From assembly GCA_029582265.1 (NCBI GenBank), contig CM055827.1, positions 3,705,423-3,769,422 on the forward strand: a DNA stretch of 64,000 bases, read 5' to 3'. The stretch is from Zoroaster sp. YZ-2022 (lineage: Eukaryota > Echinodermata > Asteroidea > Forcipulatida > Zoroasteridae). A program made the translations under genes and the position numbers. Positions within the stretch are counted from its first letter, which is position 1, and each line of letters opens with the position of its first letter. The notes beneath the pieces were generated by a model that worked only from the letters and a program-made list of their open reading frames with translations, made no database searches and was not told where the DNA came from. Positions 1 through 12,700 of this stretch are shown here, piece by piece.

Positions 1-505
1 AATAAACACCTTTACTCATTGACATTTCGAGAATTAAATGGCTAGGTTTTTAATTACAGTTGTGTTTGTTCAGCACAATTAGACCATTGGCAAGCTCCGA
101 TGCAACGGCCTATTAGTGACCAGCGCCCAGTCGAAAAGACGGCATACCTGGAGAGAGATCGAAGGCCTCGTAAACAATGGATTAAATCCGTCTTTACAAA
201 TTCTTGGCTTGTACGTCAAAGGAACAGGTCTTGGATAAAGGGATTAGGCAAAAATCAATAAAAAGAGTGAACTCGTTCAGTGTTTGCAGTGCATTTTGTC
301 CGGGGCCACCGAACCGTGACCCCATGGACTCCGAGAAACGATTGCGTGTATACAAGTCAGCCGCCACGACAGCACGCCACGTGTGGCATGTTGACAAGTC
401 TCCCGGTAACACACACAAAAATCGGAATGCGTGTTTAGATGCTCTCCGATCCGCTGTACGAAAAAAAATTGCGTGTATACACAGCCTCCGAAGCGAACTG
501 GTTAA
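1..505 (+). mobile_element. piggyBac-like MITE, CCAGTTCGC family, truncated by window edge
   Basis: Nearly identical to 3197-3847 and, inverted, to 15419-16052 and 46890-47524. Ends GCGAACTGG followed by TTAA at 502-505. Its outer end is before the window. Confidence 0.85.
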
Positions 506-591
506 AATGTTGTAAATGCATCCATACTTTATAAGAATATTTTTAAGTAGTATTTTACTTTTTACAAATGAAACATTATTACCATCCTCAG

Positions 592-746
592 GAATCTAAT
601 CTGGAATGGTCTGTGGCCAACGTCATCATGGAACCTCCTAGTTTCAGTGGCTGTCGTTTCACTTTTAATGATCACCGACTTTGATTTCTGCAGTTCACTC
701 AACAACAAGTTTTGGAAACTTGGCGAGTATGTGTACATCTCTAGAG
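592..746 (+). CDS. CPT1: CPT1 exon 1 of window (first membrane helix)
   Basis: Acceptor CAG at 589-591 and donor GTGAGT at 747. The first base completes a codon from an upstream exon. The reading [16 protein letters not shown] aligns with the PGSPTSWLVVVMATVG region of vertebrate CPT1 and contains the first membrane helix. Coding exon(s) for the N-terminal regulatory region lie before the window. Positions 1-505 are a transposon copy, not exon. Confidence 0.9.
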
Positions 747-3700
747 GTGAGTACATATTACCGACGGCTATTTATACTTTCGAGTAAAACCTGTTTATCA
801 CGATAAAGTTATTGTGATAAGGCAAAATTTACCGTGTGGAGCTTAGTGTGATAGTCTACTTAATTTTGATCCCAGCTGTACCTTAAATTGCATGCACAAA
901 TGATGGAGATTGTTCTGATAAGTATAAACATGTGCCTTTGATTTGGTGTTCAATTTACTCTTCAAATCATGGTTCCAATCACTTTTCGCTTTGTAAACTC
1001 GGTAAGTTGTATTGTGTGAATACAGTGCGACATGATCTCATTCCTACAAACATCGTGATTGGTCAAGTTTCACTGGGATTGACCGTTAACACTCAAACCT
1101 TTGATTTGATTTCACAAAATCCACAAGAATAAATTTCAGTCTCAATAAAATCCAAAACAATTTGTCAAGATTAAAGAAAAAGGCACATTCAAACGTGAAT
1201 CTTGCTGGGATAAAACAAATTTTATTTAAAAAATTTGGCGAAAGAAATGAGAAAAAGAGTAGTTGAAAAACGAATTCATTGGTTAGAACTAATGCACTCA
1301 AAAATGATGTCAAAACTGAAGAGCGCTCTCACTCACATGACGAAATTGAGGCAACTTATTAGCTATGCGCGCCATATGTGCATACGGGTACGTCCTCAGT
1401 GTTCACCCTCTAACATGGCCTAGTGATGACTGAGGACTGTTGCGATGATTGTGTGAAAGTCAATGAGAATTGTCATTCCAGGTTCTTTGGAAAATTCATT
1501 TCCAAACTCTGTATTTCACATAGCTGTACTTTTTTCATGGGTTTACTAAAAAGAATAGGACAATAGTTATTGCATACTATGAATCCTCATAGAAAAACTG
1601 ATTGTAACCAATCTTCAATTACATCTTGCCAGGGCCACCGTACTTGTACTTGAAAGTGTTGGTAGTGTCGTTACTCGTTGGTGTTTGTTTCTTCATTGCA
1701 CTGCTTCATGTCAGACGCTACTTACTTCGCATCTTGTTGGCATACAAGGGATGGTTACGTAAGTACCAACTGAATTTCTCTTGGACATACTTGAGTTTGA
1801 CGAGAGCCACTTTTGAAGTTGGATTTGAGAAAGATTATGATGCGGACTTGGATTCAAACTCAACTTAAGTGATTCAGACTCGGTTTACACTGTTTTATAC
1901 CAAATGTAATTGTCTACTATTTTTCAAACAAAGTTTTTAATCAAGTTGTTTCAAATTTAAACCAGTAATCTAGAGGTCCATGGTTTAAGTCCCAATCAGG
2001 AAATTTGTCCTCATTCACTAAAAAAAAAAAAAAATTAATCTGTTCGCATCTTACTAGAATCATTAGAAAATATCTAGAAATATATTTGAGTTGTCAAGAT
2101 TATCAAATCAAACAGTAAATCAAACAGGTATTTAAGACAAGGTTATAAGAATCAGGAATTGGACTGGATGTTTGCAAAATATTTTGTTGAACTTTGTGCT
2201 CAAGAACCATCTCACATTGGCTCCCAAAAGAAGGCTAACAACAAATATTTGCTAAAATGATTTTTTAGACGAGACACCGAAGAATCAATCTTGGACAACC
2301 CTTGCCTGGGGAGTCTTAGTGCGCATCATCAGCGGACAGACACTCAGTGCCCTGGTACCTGCCCTCAGCCCTAGCACCTACAGCTACCAGCTAAGCTTGC
2401 CACGTATGCCTGTGCCGTTGCTTGATGATACCATCAGGCAGTTTCTGGCGTCCATGAAGCCGCTGTTGGATGAGGAAGAGTACAAGCAGTTCCAGAAAGA
2501 AGCCAAGGTGATTGTATAGCTTCTGCCTGCGCATTGTAGCCCTCTGGTTGTGAAAATACATCTAGTCTCCCAAGTCTAGGGCACTTTGCAGTGCCATTTT
2601 ATAGCCAGCATTGTGTTTTATACAAATTCCCATAGACCGTATACACTAGGAGTACTTTTTTTTATCAGCAAAGACTCTTTCCTGGTAACCGTAAACACTT
2701 TAATGTAAGTGGCATCAAAAGCACATGAAAACCAGCGATATGATTAATGCCCTGTTGACAGCAGCTGCTTGCATAAAGGGTGCCCTCAATCAGTCGTGGT
2801 TCAAGACTGTGCTTGTATGTTTTTGATCCATTGCCGCAGGCTGCAGGAGGGCGCTATCTCCACACGAACCGCTATCACACACGAACCGCTTTCTCCATAT
2901 GTTCCCAAACGCACTTTACGATCTACTGATAAATTTCTTCTGACTGTTCCTAGGACTGCATCTTCATATGGTGATCATGCATTTTATGCAGCTGCTCCTA
3001 TACTTTGGAATGACTTGCCAGTAGAACTTCGCAGTTGCAGATCAATCATTGTTTTCAAGAACAATTTAAAGACTCATTTATTTAAGACTGCTTATTACAC
3101 TTGATATTTGGATTATGCACATGTATACATGTAATGTTTTGCTTGATTTTTTTTTATTTATTTTTTTTTATTTTTATTTTTTACATATATCTTTAGTTAA
3201 CCAGTTCACGTTGGGAATATATATTTTTTTCCCCGGTCCCCTGTGCGGGTTTATTTTCAGTGAAAAATCAGAAAAAAGTTCTAGCCATTAATAATTTTTT
3301 TTGTCAATGAAACTAAGTCCGGACACCCAAATAAACACCTTTACTCATTGACATTTCGAGAATTAAATGGCTAGTTTTTTAATTACGGTTGTGTTTGTTC
3401 AGCACAATTAGACCGTTGGCAAGCTCCGATGCAACGGCCTATTAGCGACCAGCGCCTGGTCGAACAGACGGCATACCCGGAGAGAGAGGAAAGGCCTCAT
3501 AAACAATGGATATACATGTACATGTAAATCCGTCTTTACAAATTCTTGGCTGGTACGTCAAAGGAACAGGTCTTGGATAAAGGGATTACGCAAAAATCAA
3601 CAAAAAGAGTGAACTCGTTCATTGTTTGCAGTGCCTTTTGTCCCGGGCCACCGAACCGTGACCCCATGGACTCCGAGAAACGATTGTGTGTATACAAGTC

Positions 3701-6700
3701 AGGCGCCACGACGGCATGCCACGTGTGGCGTGTTGACAAGTCTCCCGGTAACACACACAAAAATAGGAATGCGTGTTTAGACGCTCTCCGATCCGCGGTT
3801 CAAAAAAACAATCCGTGTATGCACGGCCTCCGACGCGAACTGGTTAATATGTGCCTATACTACTCAAAACAATTTAGGGAACACTGGATTTTTAACATCA
3901 AATAGGTTTGAAATGTTCCATGAACCGGGATTTTCATTTGCAACCCCCTCTCTCTTTCAGTAGTCATGTCATGAAATGTGTAATCACTACATGCATCCTT
4001 TATTATCTGTTTCATTGTGCAATTGTTTCTCATCAATTCTGTGAAACATTGCAGAGCTGCCAACCAGTACGATTTTGTCGTATTTCGTACGATAAAACGA
4101 TTAAAATACGACACTACGATATATATGTAAAAAATACGATTTCTTAAAAAAAATACCAACTAAATATGATATTGCCTGGTTACTACTTCTTTCCGTCCGC
4201 GCACACAAACCTTACGGTATTTTTCTGCAGGATAAAACAATTAAGCTCCAAAAGCCGGAGAAAGGCGCGAGTTAAGTTTCTTGTAGTCGTTATCGATGCG
4301 ATCGCACCCTGTTGATGAAACAAAGTACTGGCTGAATTCCTACTTAGCAGCCTATATAACGAATTTTCCTATTGGCTGAATTCAGACATTATGCAGGAAT
4401 TCAGCCAATAAACAAATTAAATGTAGTACATATGCCGCGTAACAAATTTTCCTATTGGCTGTCTGCCTTCGAACCTAATTACCATCCACGGAAGCGATTT
4501 TAATGTGGGTTTCCCAGTACTGCTTGGGTACCAATTGATACACGTGTTTACTAAACGTTTTGGTTTTATGGGCACCAGCGGTAAGCCAATTTTGCCGTCT
4601 TTTTATGTCAACTGGAATAGCTTTTTAACGTTTGTTTGCATTTATAACAACAGCAAAAAGATCGTTTTTTTTTCTCGTCTAATGTTGGCATTTGTTATGC
4701 AAGATATAATGAAGGGCACGGCAATTTATTGCCGTGAAATGTCACGGTGATTTTGGGGGCATCGCAGCAATGGCACAGACCGACGGCAATTTCGAGGCCT
4801 GCATGTGTGCTGAGTGTACGTTATCGCTCGTATGCGTGCACCACGTGTTGTGTAAGTACGTGAGTGTGTACTGTACTGGCTGTGCATGCAACGTATGTGA
4901 TCAACATGGCGACCTCCGTGAGGTGATTTTTGTTGTGCGAGGTGCAAGGGTTTTTTGTCTTTCATCAACATCGGCATTGTTTTTATTAAGAATACGATTT
5001 TTGTGTTAAAAATAGTATTTTTGGGGACTGTGAATACGATTTTTTTTGTCTGCTGGGGTTGGCAGCTCTGACGTGTTTATCTGAAATAAATGATCTTGCT
5101 TTAACTGAGATTATTCCGGTGTTCCCTAAATTGTTTTGAGTAGTATATGTACATGTATATATACATAACAGCAAAAGAAACGTCACCCCTAAAAATATTT
5201 ATTATTTTCATTTTATAATTAATATAATTTGTTTAACCCTAACTCCCTAGACAACAAAGCCAGTTGGAGGATTTTGAAGGATTTTTATTGTTTTAGTACA
5301 ATGCCTAGGGAGTTAGGGTTAATGAAGCATATTATGAGTATGGAGTGTAACACGAACACACTGTGGCAAATTTAGTTGACCTCAAAATTCGTCATGCATG
5401 ACGTCTGAGGACACATAAGCTAAACACGTTCTCAGTAATTGTCCGACTGTTTTATCATTATTATTAATTTATATGTACCTCCTGTAATAATTTTTGTATA
5501 ATATTGAATGGGGATATATTTTTATATAATATGAGGGCCCCAAATGATCAGCTGTGCTGGATGGGTTACCCTCGTTAAAGATGTTTTTAAAAATTTTTTA
5601 AAGACATAAAAATTTAGGGGGTGACGTTTCTTTTGCTGTTATGTATATATGTGTGTATGTGTGTGTGTATAATTTATGTATGTACTTTCTATAATGTTCA
5701 TGCTTTCCCAAGACTGTGTTGGATAGCGGTTCATGCGTGATAGCGGTTCGTGTGAGATAGCGCCCTCCTGCAGGGTGCAGCGATGGATCGTGTATCAAAA
5801 ACATACAAACACAGTCTTGAAGCAAGACTAGCCCTCAGTAGGCTTTGCACAGAGCAAATAAGCAGAAAGTTGGCGCTTACTGCAGCAGAAAATTCTGTAC
5901 TTACATATGCATATTTCAGGGTATAAAGCAAGGAGTTTCCGCTTGTGTGCCCGCCTACTTTGCATAACAAAGGATTCACTGCTTAATGCAGCTGTTGTAA
6001 AAAATCTGCACTAACCCTGTAAAATGGTTTTGTAAGCGCGGAATTGCATATTTGGCACCGACATGAAATTGGATCCCTGATCAGGAATTGAAGTAGAATA
6101 GTATTTATCCAACAAATGTTTTATAATATTTCATGGTTACTCATGTTACATTTTTGAGGTATTGGGCCCCAATCTTAATGCCATAATCTCCTTACTTATA
6201 TATTTTTTCACAGTAGTTGCATTATACCCAGACTCTGCACAAAATAATAATTTAAGAAATTTGTTAAATGTACGCTATATAACAGAAAAATGCTGGTTAC
6301 TCACGTTACATTTTTAGAACATGCATAAAATGTTATATTTTCTCCTATATAGTTACATATAATGTAGTCCTGAAATTATTATTTTGTGCCGAGTAAGGTC
6401 TGGGTATAATGCAACTACTGTGAAAAAAACTGAGTAATATATATATTGCCCCATATGCTATTCAGACTCGTGGTGAATTTGTTATTCAAACCAGTACCTG
6501 TTGTTGACTCATGCAGAATTTCAATAGAACCGTCGGTCCTAAGCTGCAGAGGCTGTTACATCTGAAGTCATGGTGGGCGTCAAACTACATCACCGGCTGG
6601 TGGTGAGTATTGACTTATCGGCGTTCAAGTCCTAGCCATGCCCCTAAGTAGGGCTGTGCCGGGTATCCTGATACCCGACTGAAACGGTCATTACCCGGTT

Positions 6701-9700
6701 CCATTTTTCGGTTCCAATTACCCGTAAACAACTTTTTAAAATTCGGACTTAACATTTGAGCAGTGCGAACAGAAATCTGTGACTCTTGAACAATGTAATG
6801 TTTACACTTTTACAGACAGTTATCTTTAAATTCAAGAGATTACACTCCAATAAAGAAAAGATCGATTTAAGTATGGTATCCTCTGTATTATAAAAGTCAA
6901 TTTGTTACTATTTACAGTACATGTATTTGTACACCACCGGAGGCATGTTTTCAACAAAAATGAAAATGGGTATCCGGGTATCCGAAGTTTCCTGATTTCG
7001 GGTGTCCGGTTCCAAAAATATCCGAAAACGCACAGCCCTACCCCTAAGACAACCCATATTGGAAGTTTCAGCAGCATTTTGTTGATGTCTAAGTTAAGCA
7101 TTGGGATTATGTTGGTTTCCTCAAAGAATAGTTTCTGGGGTTTTCCCTCCCTCTTCTAAAACTGAAATTTCTTCCTTGTCTTTTTCCAGTTCAAAGCTTG
7201 CTCTATGTTGGAACATTGATTATCACTATTCGACCACTGGATGTGCAAGCATTCATTGCTCAAAATCTCCCAAAATATCATTTCCAGTCCTCACGTGACT
7301 GCACTTTCCTCTCCTTAAGTGTTCTCTATAATTTTTTTAAAGGAAAATCTGTGATATTTGTCATATTTGGATAGAAAATTGGCAGTTGTATTCTACATTC
7401 TTTCCCCAAAGATAACAATCAGTAATTAAAGACCTATATTAAAAAAAAAAAATTTTTTTGTTGTTGTTGTTGTTCATCCAGGGAGAAGTACATTTACCTG
7501 ATGAACCGTCAACCCATCGCTGTCAACTGCAATTACTACTGCCTTGGCAATGCTTTCTGGAAGCCGACTCATATTCAGACAGCAAGGTGAGTCTATCACA
7601 AAGTATTCCATGTAACGGATGAATCTCGACGACCCTGTCTGCATCCGAGTCTGTAACTGGCAGTCACCATACATCTTAAAGATACACCCCCGAGAGCTTT
7701 ATAATAAACATGGAATGTTTTAACAAATATTTTGGTCCCGATGTGAAACGCTGCTTGAGCCCTTTCAGAGATGTCAACATTTACGATTTGGGCGTAATTT
7801 TTACGATTTATTGAGTCCAATTACGATTGTACGATCCTTGTATCAATTTTTACGATTTATAAAAATGTAAAGCCTCGAGTGTGAGGTTTGAAAAGGGGGT
7901 AATTTGGGTATTTTTGTGTCCGAGGCGGATGCACCGTGGCGAATTACTCTTTTTCAATTTGGAATGTTGGCATCTCTGCCCTTTATCATAGTCAGGCCCC
8001 ACCTAAACGCAGGATTTTGACGGACAGATAATCTTGCAGTCAGATTTGGCGTGCCAATTGTTTTTGCATGTTGGGTGTATTGCCATGCATGTATCTTTAC
8101 AACCTTTATACAGTATTGGAACTCACGAAAAACATAAATAATCGCAATTAGTGAAATAATTTTCAAAATTAATATTGGTCATCTAAAGACAGAAATCCGA
8201 TATTGGAATAAATACGAACAATCTGAGTGCATTTTCACAATGAAATTAGCTCTTGATTCTTATATCGTATGGATGCATTAACCCTCCTATGCCCAGGCTG
8301 AAATTTGGCCCAGTAAGCACCGCACCCACAGACAGTCACTTGAGTATTTTTGGTTGCATTGCCAATTGTTCACACATGTGTATTTTTTCTCTAAGAGTGC
8401 TGGAGTTAGTGGCAAAGTCAAACACACTTGTGTATGTCCTTCATAAGTTATATGCAGAGTCACACAGAGCTGTGTATGTACTGCAGACTCATATACAGTT
8501 GAGTGGTTTTGGTTTGACCTCCTACCATAGCCACATGTCCTTGCATTTATTTGAGTGCACTGCACAAAGTCAATGGGTTGGGAGTTACATACAAATTTTG
8601 AGTGTCTTTGATTGTTAAACCTATAGGAGGGTTAACAGACATTTTACCAAAAGTATGCAATCTGAATGCATTTTTACTGCTTTTTTTCCTCATTTATGAC
8701 AATGATTTTGGTTGGTTTCTGTACATATCTCTTGATTCTTATGAAAGTATATAGATGTATTTACCAAAATGTGTGTACTGGCTTTAAATAATAATAATGT
8801 ATAGATTTATATAGCGCACGTATCCACCAACTAAGTGGCGCTCAAGGCGCATTATATTATTATCCCTGCTCATAAGGCTCATAAGGCTCATAAATCATTC
8901 CTGAAACCATCTCAGCTCCCTGGGGAGTATACAGCTCAATTGCTGCCATTTCTAGCGCATAGAGAGCAAACCATCTCTGCCTTCACAGGTACCCATTTAA
9001 CCCCTGGGTGGAGAGAAGCAATTATGGTTAAGTGTCTTGCTCAAGGACACAGGTGTCACGGCTGGGACTCGAACCCACACTCTACTGCTGGCAACACCAG
9101 AACTTGAGTTCAGTGCGCTAGACCGCTCGGCCACGACAATCCACTTTACGTGCATTATACAACACACGGGACCTACGGCTTTACGTCCCATCCGAAGGAC
9201 GAAGCAATTATGGTTAAGTACCTTGCTCAAGGATACAAGTGTCACGACCGGGGCTCGAACCCACACCCTGCTGCTGGCAACACCAGAACTTGAGTTCGGT
9301 GCGCTAGACCGCTCGGCCATTAACCCCAGGGCCATTAACCCCAGGGCCCAATAACGTTAAGCAAATTTTCGTTCTAACTATACTGAACAGCAAAAGAAAC
9401 GTCGTGATTTTAAATCGTTGACATAACTCAACCACAAGAGTTTTACATGTATCGTTTTCGGGAAATATGCAGTCTAACATTCTGAATCATGACTGTGCCT
9501 GTGCGGATGGAATGCGACTTGAATGGTTTTCAAAGTGTACGTTACAAAATATACCTGTTGATATCTTGTATTCATACGACATTTCTTTTGCTGTTCAGTA
9601 TATAGTAGAAAAATTTGCTTAAGCATAAGCGTATTTCACAGGTTAGCAAGACAATTCAGAGCGGCGCGGCGCATTCACCATGGATTTGTATTGTTGCACC

Positions 9701-12700
9701 ACGCATTTGCTAGCAAGTTAGCGTGCCTTTCTCTATGCTTAACGCTTAGCGGTGCTATGAAATGGAAAAATGTACAGTAAGCACAAAAATGGGCTGGTAA
9801 GCAGCTCTATGAAATTGGGCCCTGATGTGTTGTGTGGCCAGGGACTTCATCATGATGGACATTTCACATGTTCTTTTGTTGTTCTTCACTCCAGGGCGGC
9901 CTCTCAGAGCTACGCCTTCATGGGCTTCAAGCGAATGATAGAGAGGGAGCAAGTGCCCCCTCTCGTGATCCGAAACACCATCCCCATATGTATGCAACAG
10001 TACGACCGAATGTTTGCTACGGTCAGGTACAACATTGATTGGTCTGTTACTTTGTATATTGTAGAGACACAGGTAGATCTGAGGTGGCTTAAATGGGTAT
10101 ATCGGGGGTACAACATTGATTGGTCTGTTACTTTGTATATTATAGAGACACAGGTAGATCTGAGGTGGCTTAAATGGGTATATCGGGGGTACAACATTGA
10201 TTGGTCTGTTACTTTGTATATTGTAGAGACACAGGTAGATCTGAGGTGGCTTAAATGGGTATATCGGGGGTACAACATTGATTGGTCTGTTACTTTGTAT
10301 ATTGTAGAGACACAGGTAGATCTGAGGTGGCTTAAATGGGTATATCGGGGGTACAACATTGATTGGTCTGTTACTTTGTATATTGTAGAGACACGGGTAG
10401 GTCTGAGGTGGCTTAAATGGGTATATCGGGGTACAACATTGATTGGTCTGTTACTTTGTATATTGTAGGGACACGGGTAGATCTGAGGTAGCTTAAATGG
10501 GTTTCGGGGGTACAACATTGATTGGTCTGTTACTTTGTATATTGTAGAGACACTGAGGTGGTCTGTTACTTTGTATATTGTAGGGACACGGGTAGATCTG
10601 AGGTAGCTTAAATGGGTTTCGGGGGTACAACATTGATTGGTCTGTTACTTTGTATATTGTAGAGACAGGTAGATCTGAGGTGGCTTAAATGGGTATATCG
10701 GGGGTACAACATTGATTGGTCTGTTACTTTGTATATTGTAGAGACACAGGTAGATCTGAGGTGGCTTAAATGGGTATATCGGGGGTACAACATTGATTGG
10801 TCTGTTAATTTGTATATTGTAGGGACACGGGTAGATCTGAGGTAGCTTAAATGGGTATATCTGGGGTACAACATTGATTGATCTGTTACTTTGTATATTG
10901 TAGGGACACAGGTAGATCTGAGGTGGCTTAAATGGGTATATCGGGGGGGGGGGGCTGGCTTAAAAGAGGGACACTACAAATAAAGGCGGTACACTTGAAA
11001 ATGCACTTAGCCCTTTGACCCCTCTCCCCATTGATCTGCCAATGTGTTATTGGTCCTCTGTGAATATTACAATGAGGAAAATAACAAGGGGGAAAAAAAT
11101 CAAGGAATGTTAAAGAAACAAATCGCTGAAGGAAAATATCGAGGACTTAAAACCAGAACTGGGTGTGTCCTTATTTTGGTGTTTTTGACCCACCCAGGGC
11201 AGAAAGGAGTATGAAGCCCCAACGATAAACATTTACAAAATATTGATTAGAGAAATTTTGAAGATGATTGTTTGTTTTGGGGGGAATCTGATTTTTCAGA
11301 AAGATTCAAACTTTTAAACTCGTTTTTTTTTTCTTCAAAATGCCGATTTTGGACATAACCAGTTCTGGTTTTAAGCCCTCAATATGAAGGACAGCTTACA
11401 ATTCAAAATTGATGAAATACACAAATATAACAGGCTGTCCATTTACCAAAATGGCATACAAATGATGCCCAGAAGTATTAGCTGTGGTATCGACTGAAAG
11501 CCCACTCCACTGAATGCCGTGATCTGACTTTCTTGGTTTGGGTGAAACCCACCACAAAAAGAAACCCCAAAAATTGTGAAAACACAAAATTACTCGAACT
11601 TCCCTCCCTATTCCAAATATGTTTTCCATGTTCTGATTTACAGAGTACCAGGGACAGACTTTGATGAGCTTGTACACTACGATTCTTCTGTTTCAAAGGT
11701 AAGGTTGGTTACCTTCGATTTCCAACTTTCGCTTCCTGTTCCCGATGTCTGTGGACAGTTGGGAAATGGGAATGTCCCAATTTGGATGTTCTGTCTCTTT
11801 CCAACTTTTAGAAATGCTCTTTTAGAAGATGCTTTCCTTAAAATTAAAATTTCCTGTTATCTCGGTGTTTCTATCAATTTCAACACCTAATTTCCACTTG
11901 AGCAATTCACTTATTTCACATCCCTACATTGTTTGGAAGATTCCTTTAAAAACATTGAAAAACAAATTTCTGTTCATTTTATTTCCTGCTTATCAACCAT
12001 TGTTTACGCATGAGCAAATTTCAACAGGCCTTCCATTCAGCAGATAACAGGACAAAAATGATGATTTGTATACATAAAAATTTGTCTTTGTGTCAATGGT
12101 AAATTGTGGACTCCCTCAAATTACGGTTCACATCCCGGCCGCGACTGTGGTGCTCTCAATCCACAAATGGATACCGGCAATAGCTGGGGAAGTATTCTGC
12201 GATAGACTAGCATCCCAGCCATATTTCTCAGTCATTTATCAGACCTTTCAATGCCAACAAAACCAGAGATGAACATCAGCCTGATGATGGGCCAATGTGG
12301 CTCAGGACAGATTTTACTTTGACTTCAACCAGAATAACACAGAGTGTAATGTTTCATCCATTATCAACAGCACATCGTTGTCGTACGGCAAGGCATGTTC
12401 TACAAGTTGGACATGTATGATACCATGGGCCAGCCGCTGTCACCTTTGACCTTGGAACAACAGTATTCGTGGATCGCTGATGATGCCGACAAGAAGGCGG
12501 GTAGGTCAGAACAGGAAGTCACAAATAAATTGTTTTTATTGTAGATTTTGAGGAGTCTCTATCTGTATGAAACCCTATCACTCAAAGCTTTAGGCCAAAA
12601 AAGGTTTCTGGTCATCAGTGGGCTTCAAAATCGGTGATGCTCTTTTTTTTTCTTTTTTTTCCCATTCATTTTTTTTTTTTGCCAACAGGGAAATACGTGA

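Noticed and set aside
5233..5322. Interstitial telomere repeats (CCCTAA/TTAGGG)
   Set aside because: Single CCCTAAC and GTTAGGG motifs flanked by TTAA are transposon ends, not tandem telomere hexamers.
8997..9335. tRNA gene candidates with good A and B boxes (also 28014, 52770 and 63300)
   Set aside because: The anticodon arm and acceptor stem do not fold as a true tRNA, and each is followed by the same SINE body and tail.
9770..10518. Long ORFs of 232 and 202 residues on both strands
   Set aside because: They are translations of the 81-bp minisatellite, whose period is a multiple of three; only the first part overlaps the real CPT1 exon at 9895-10026.
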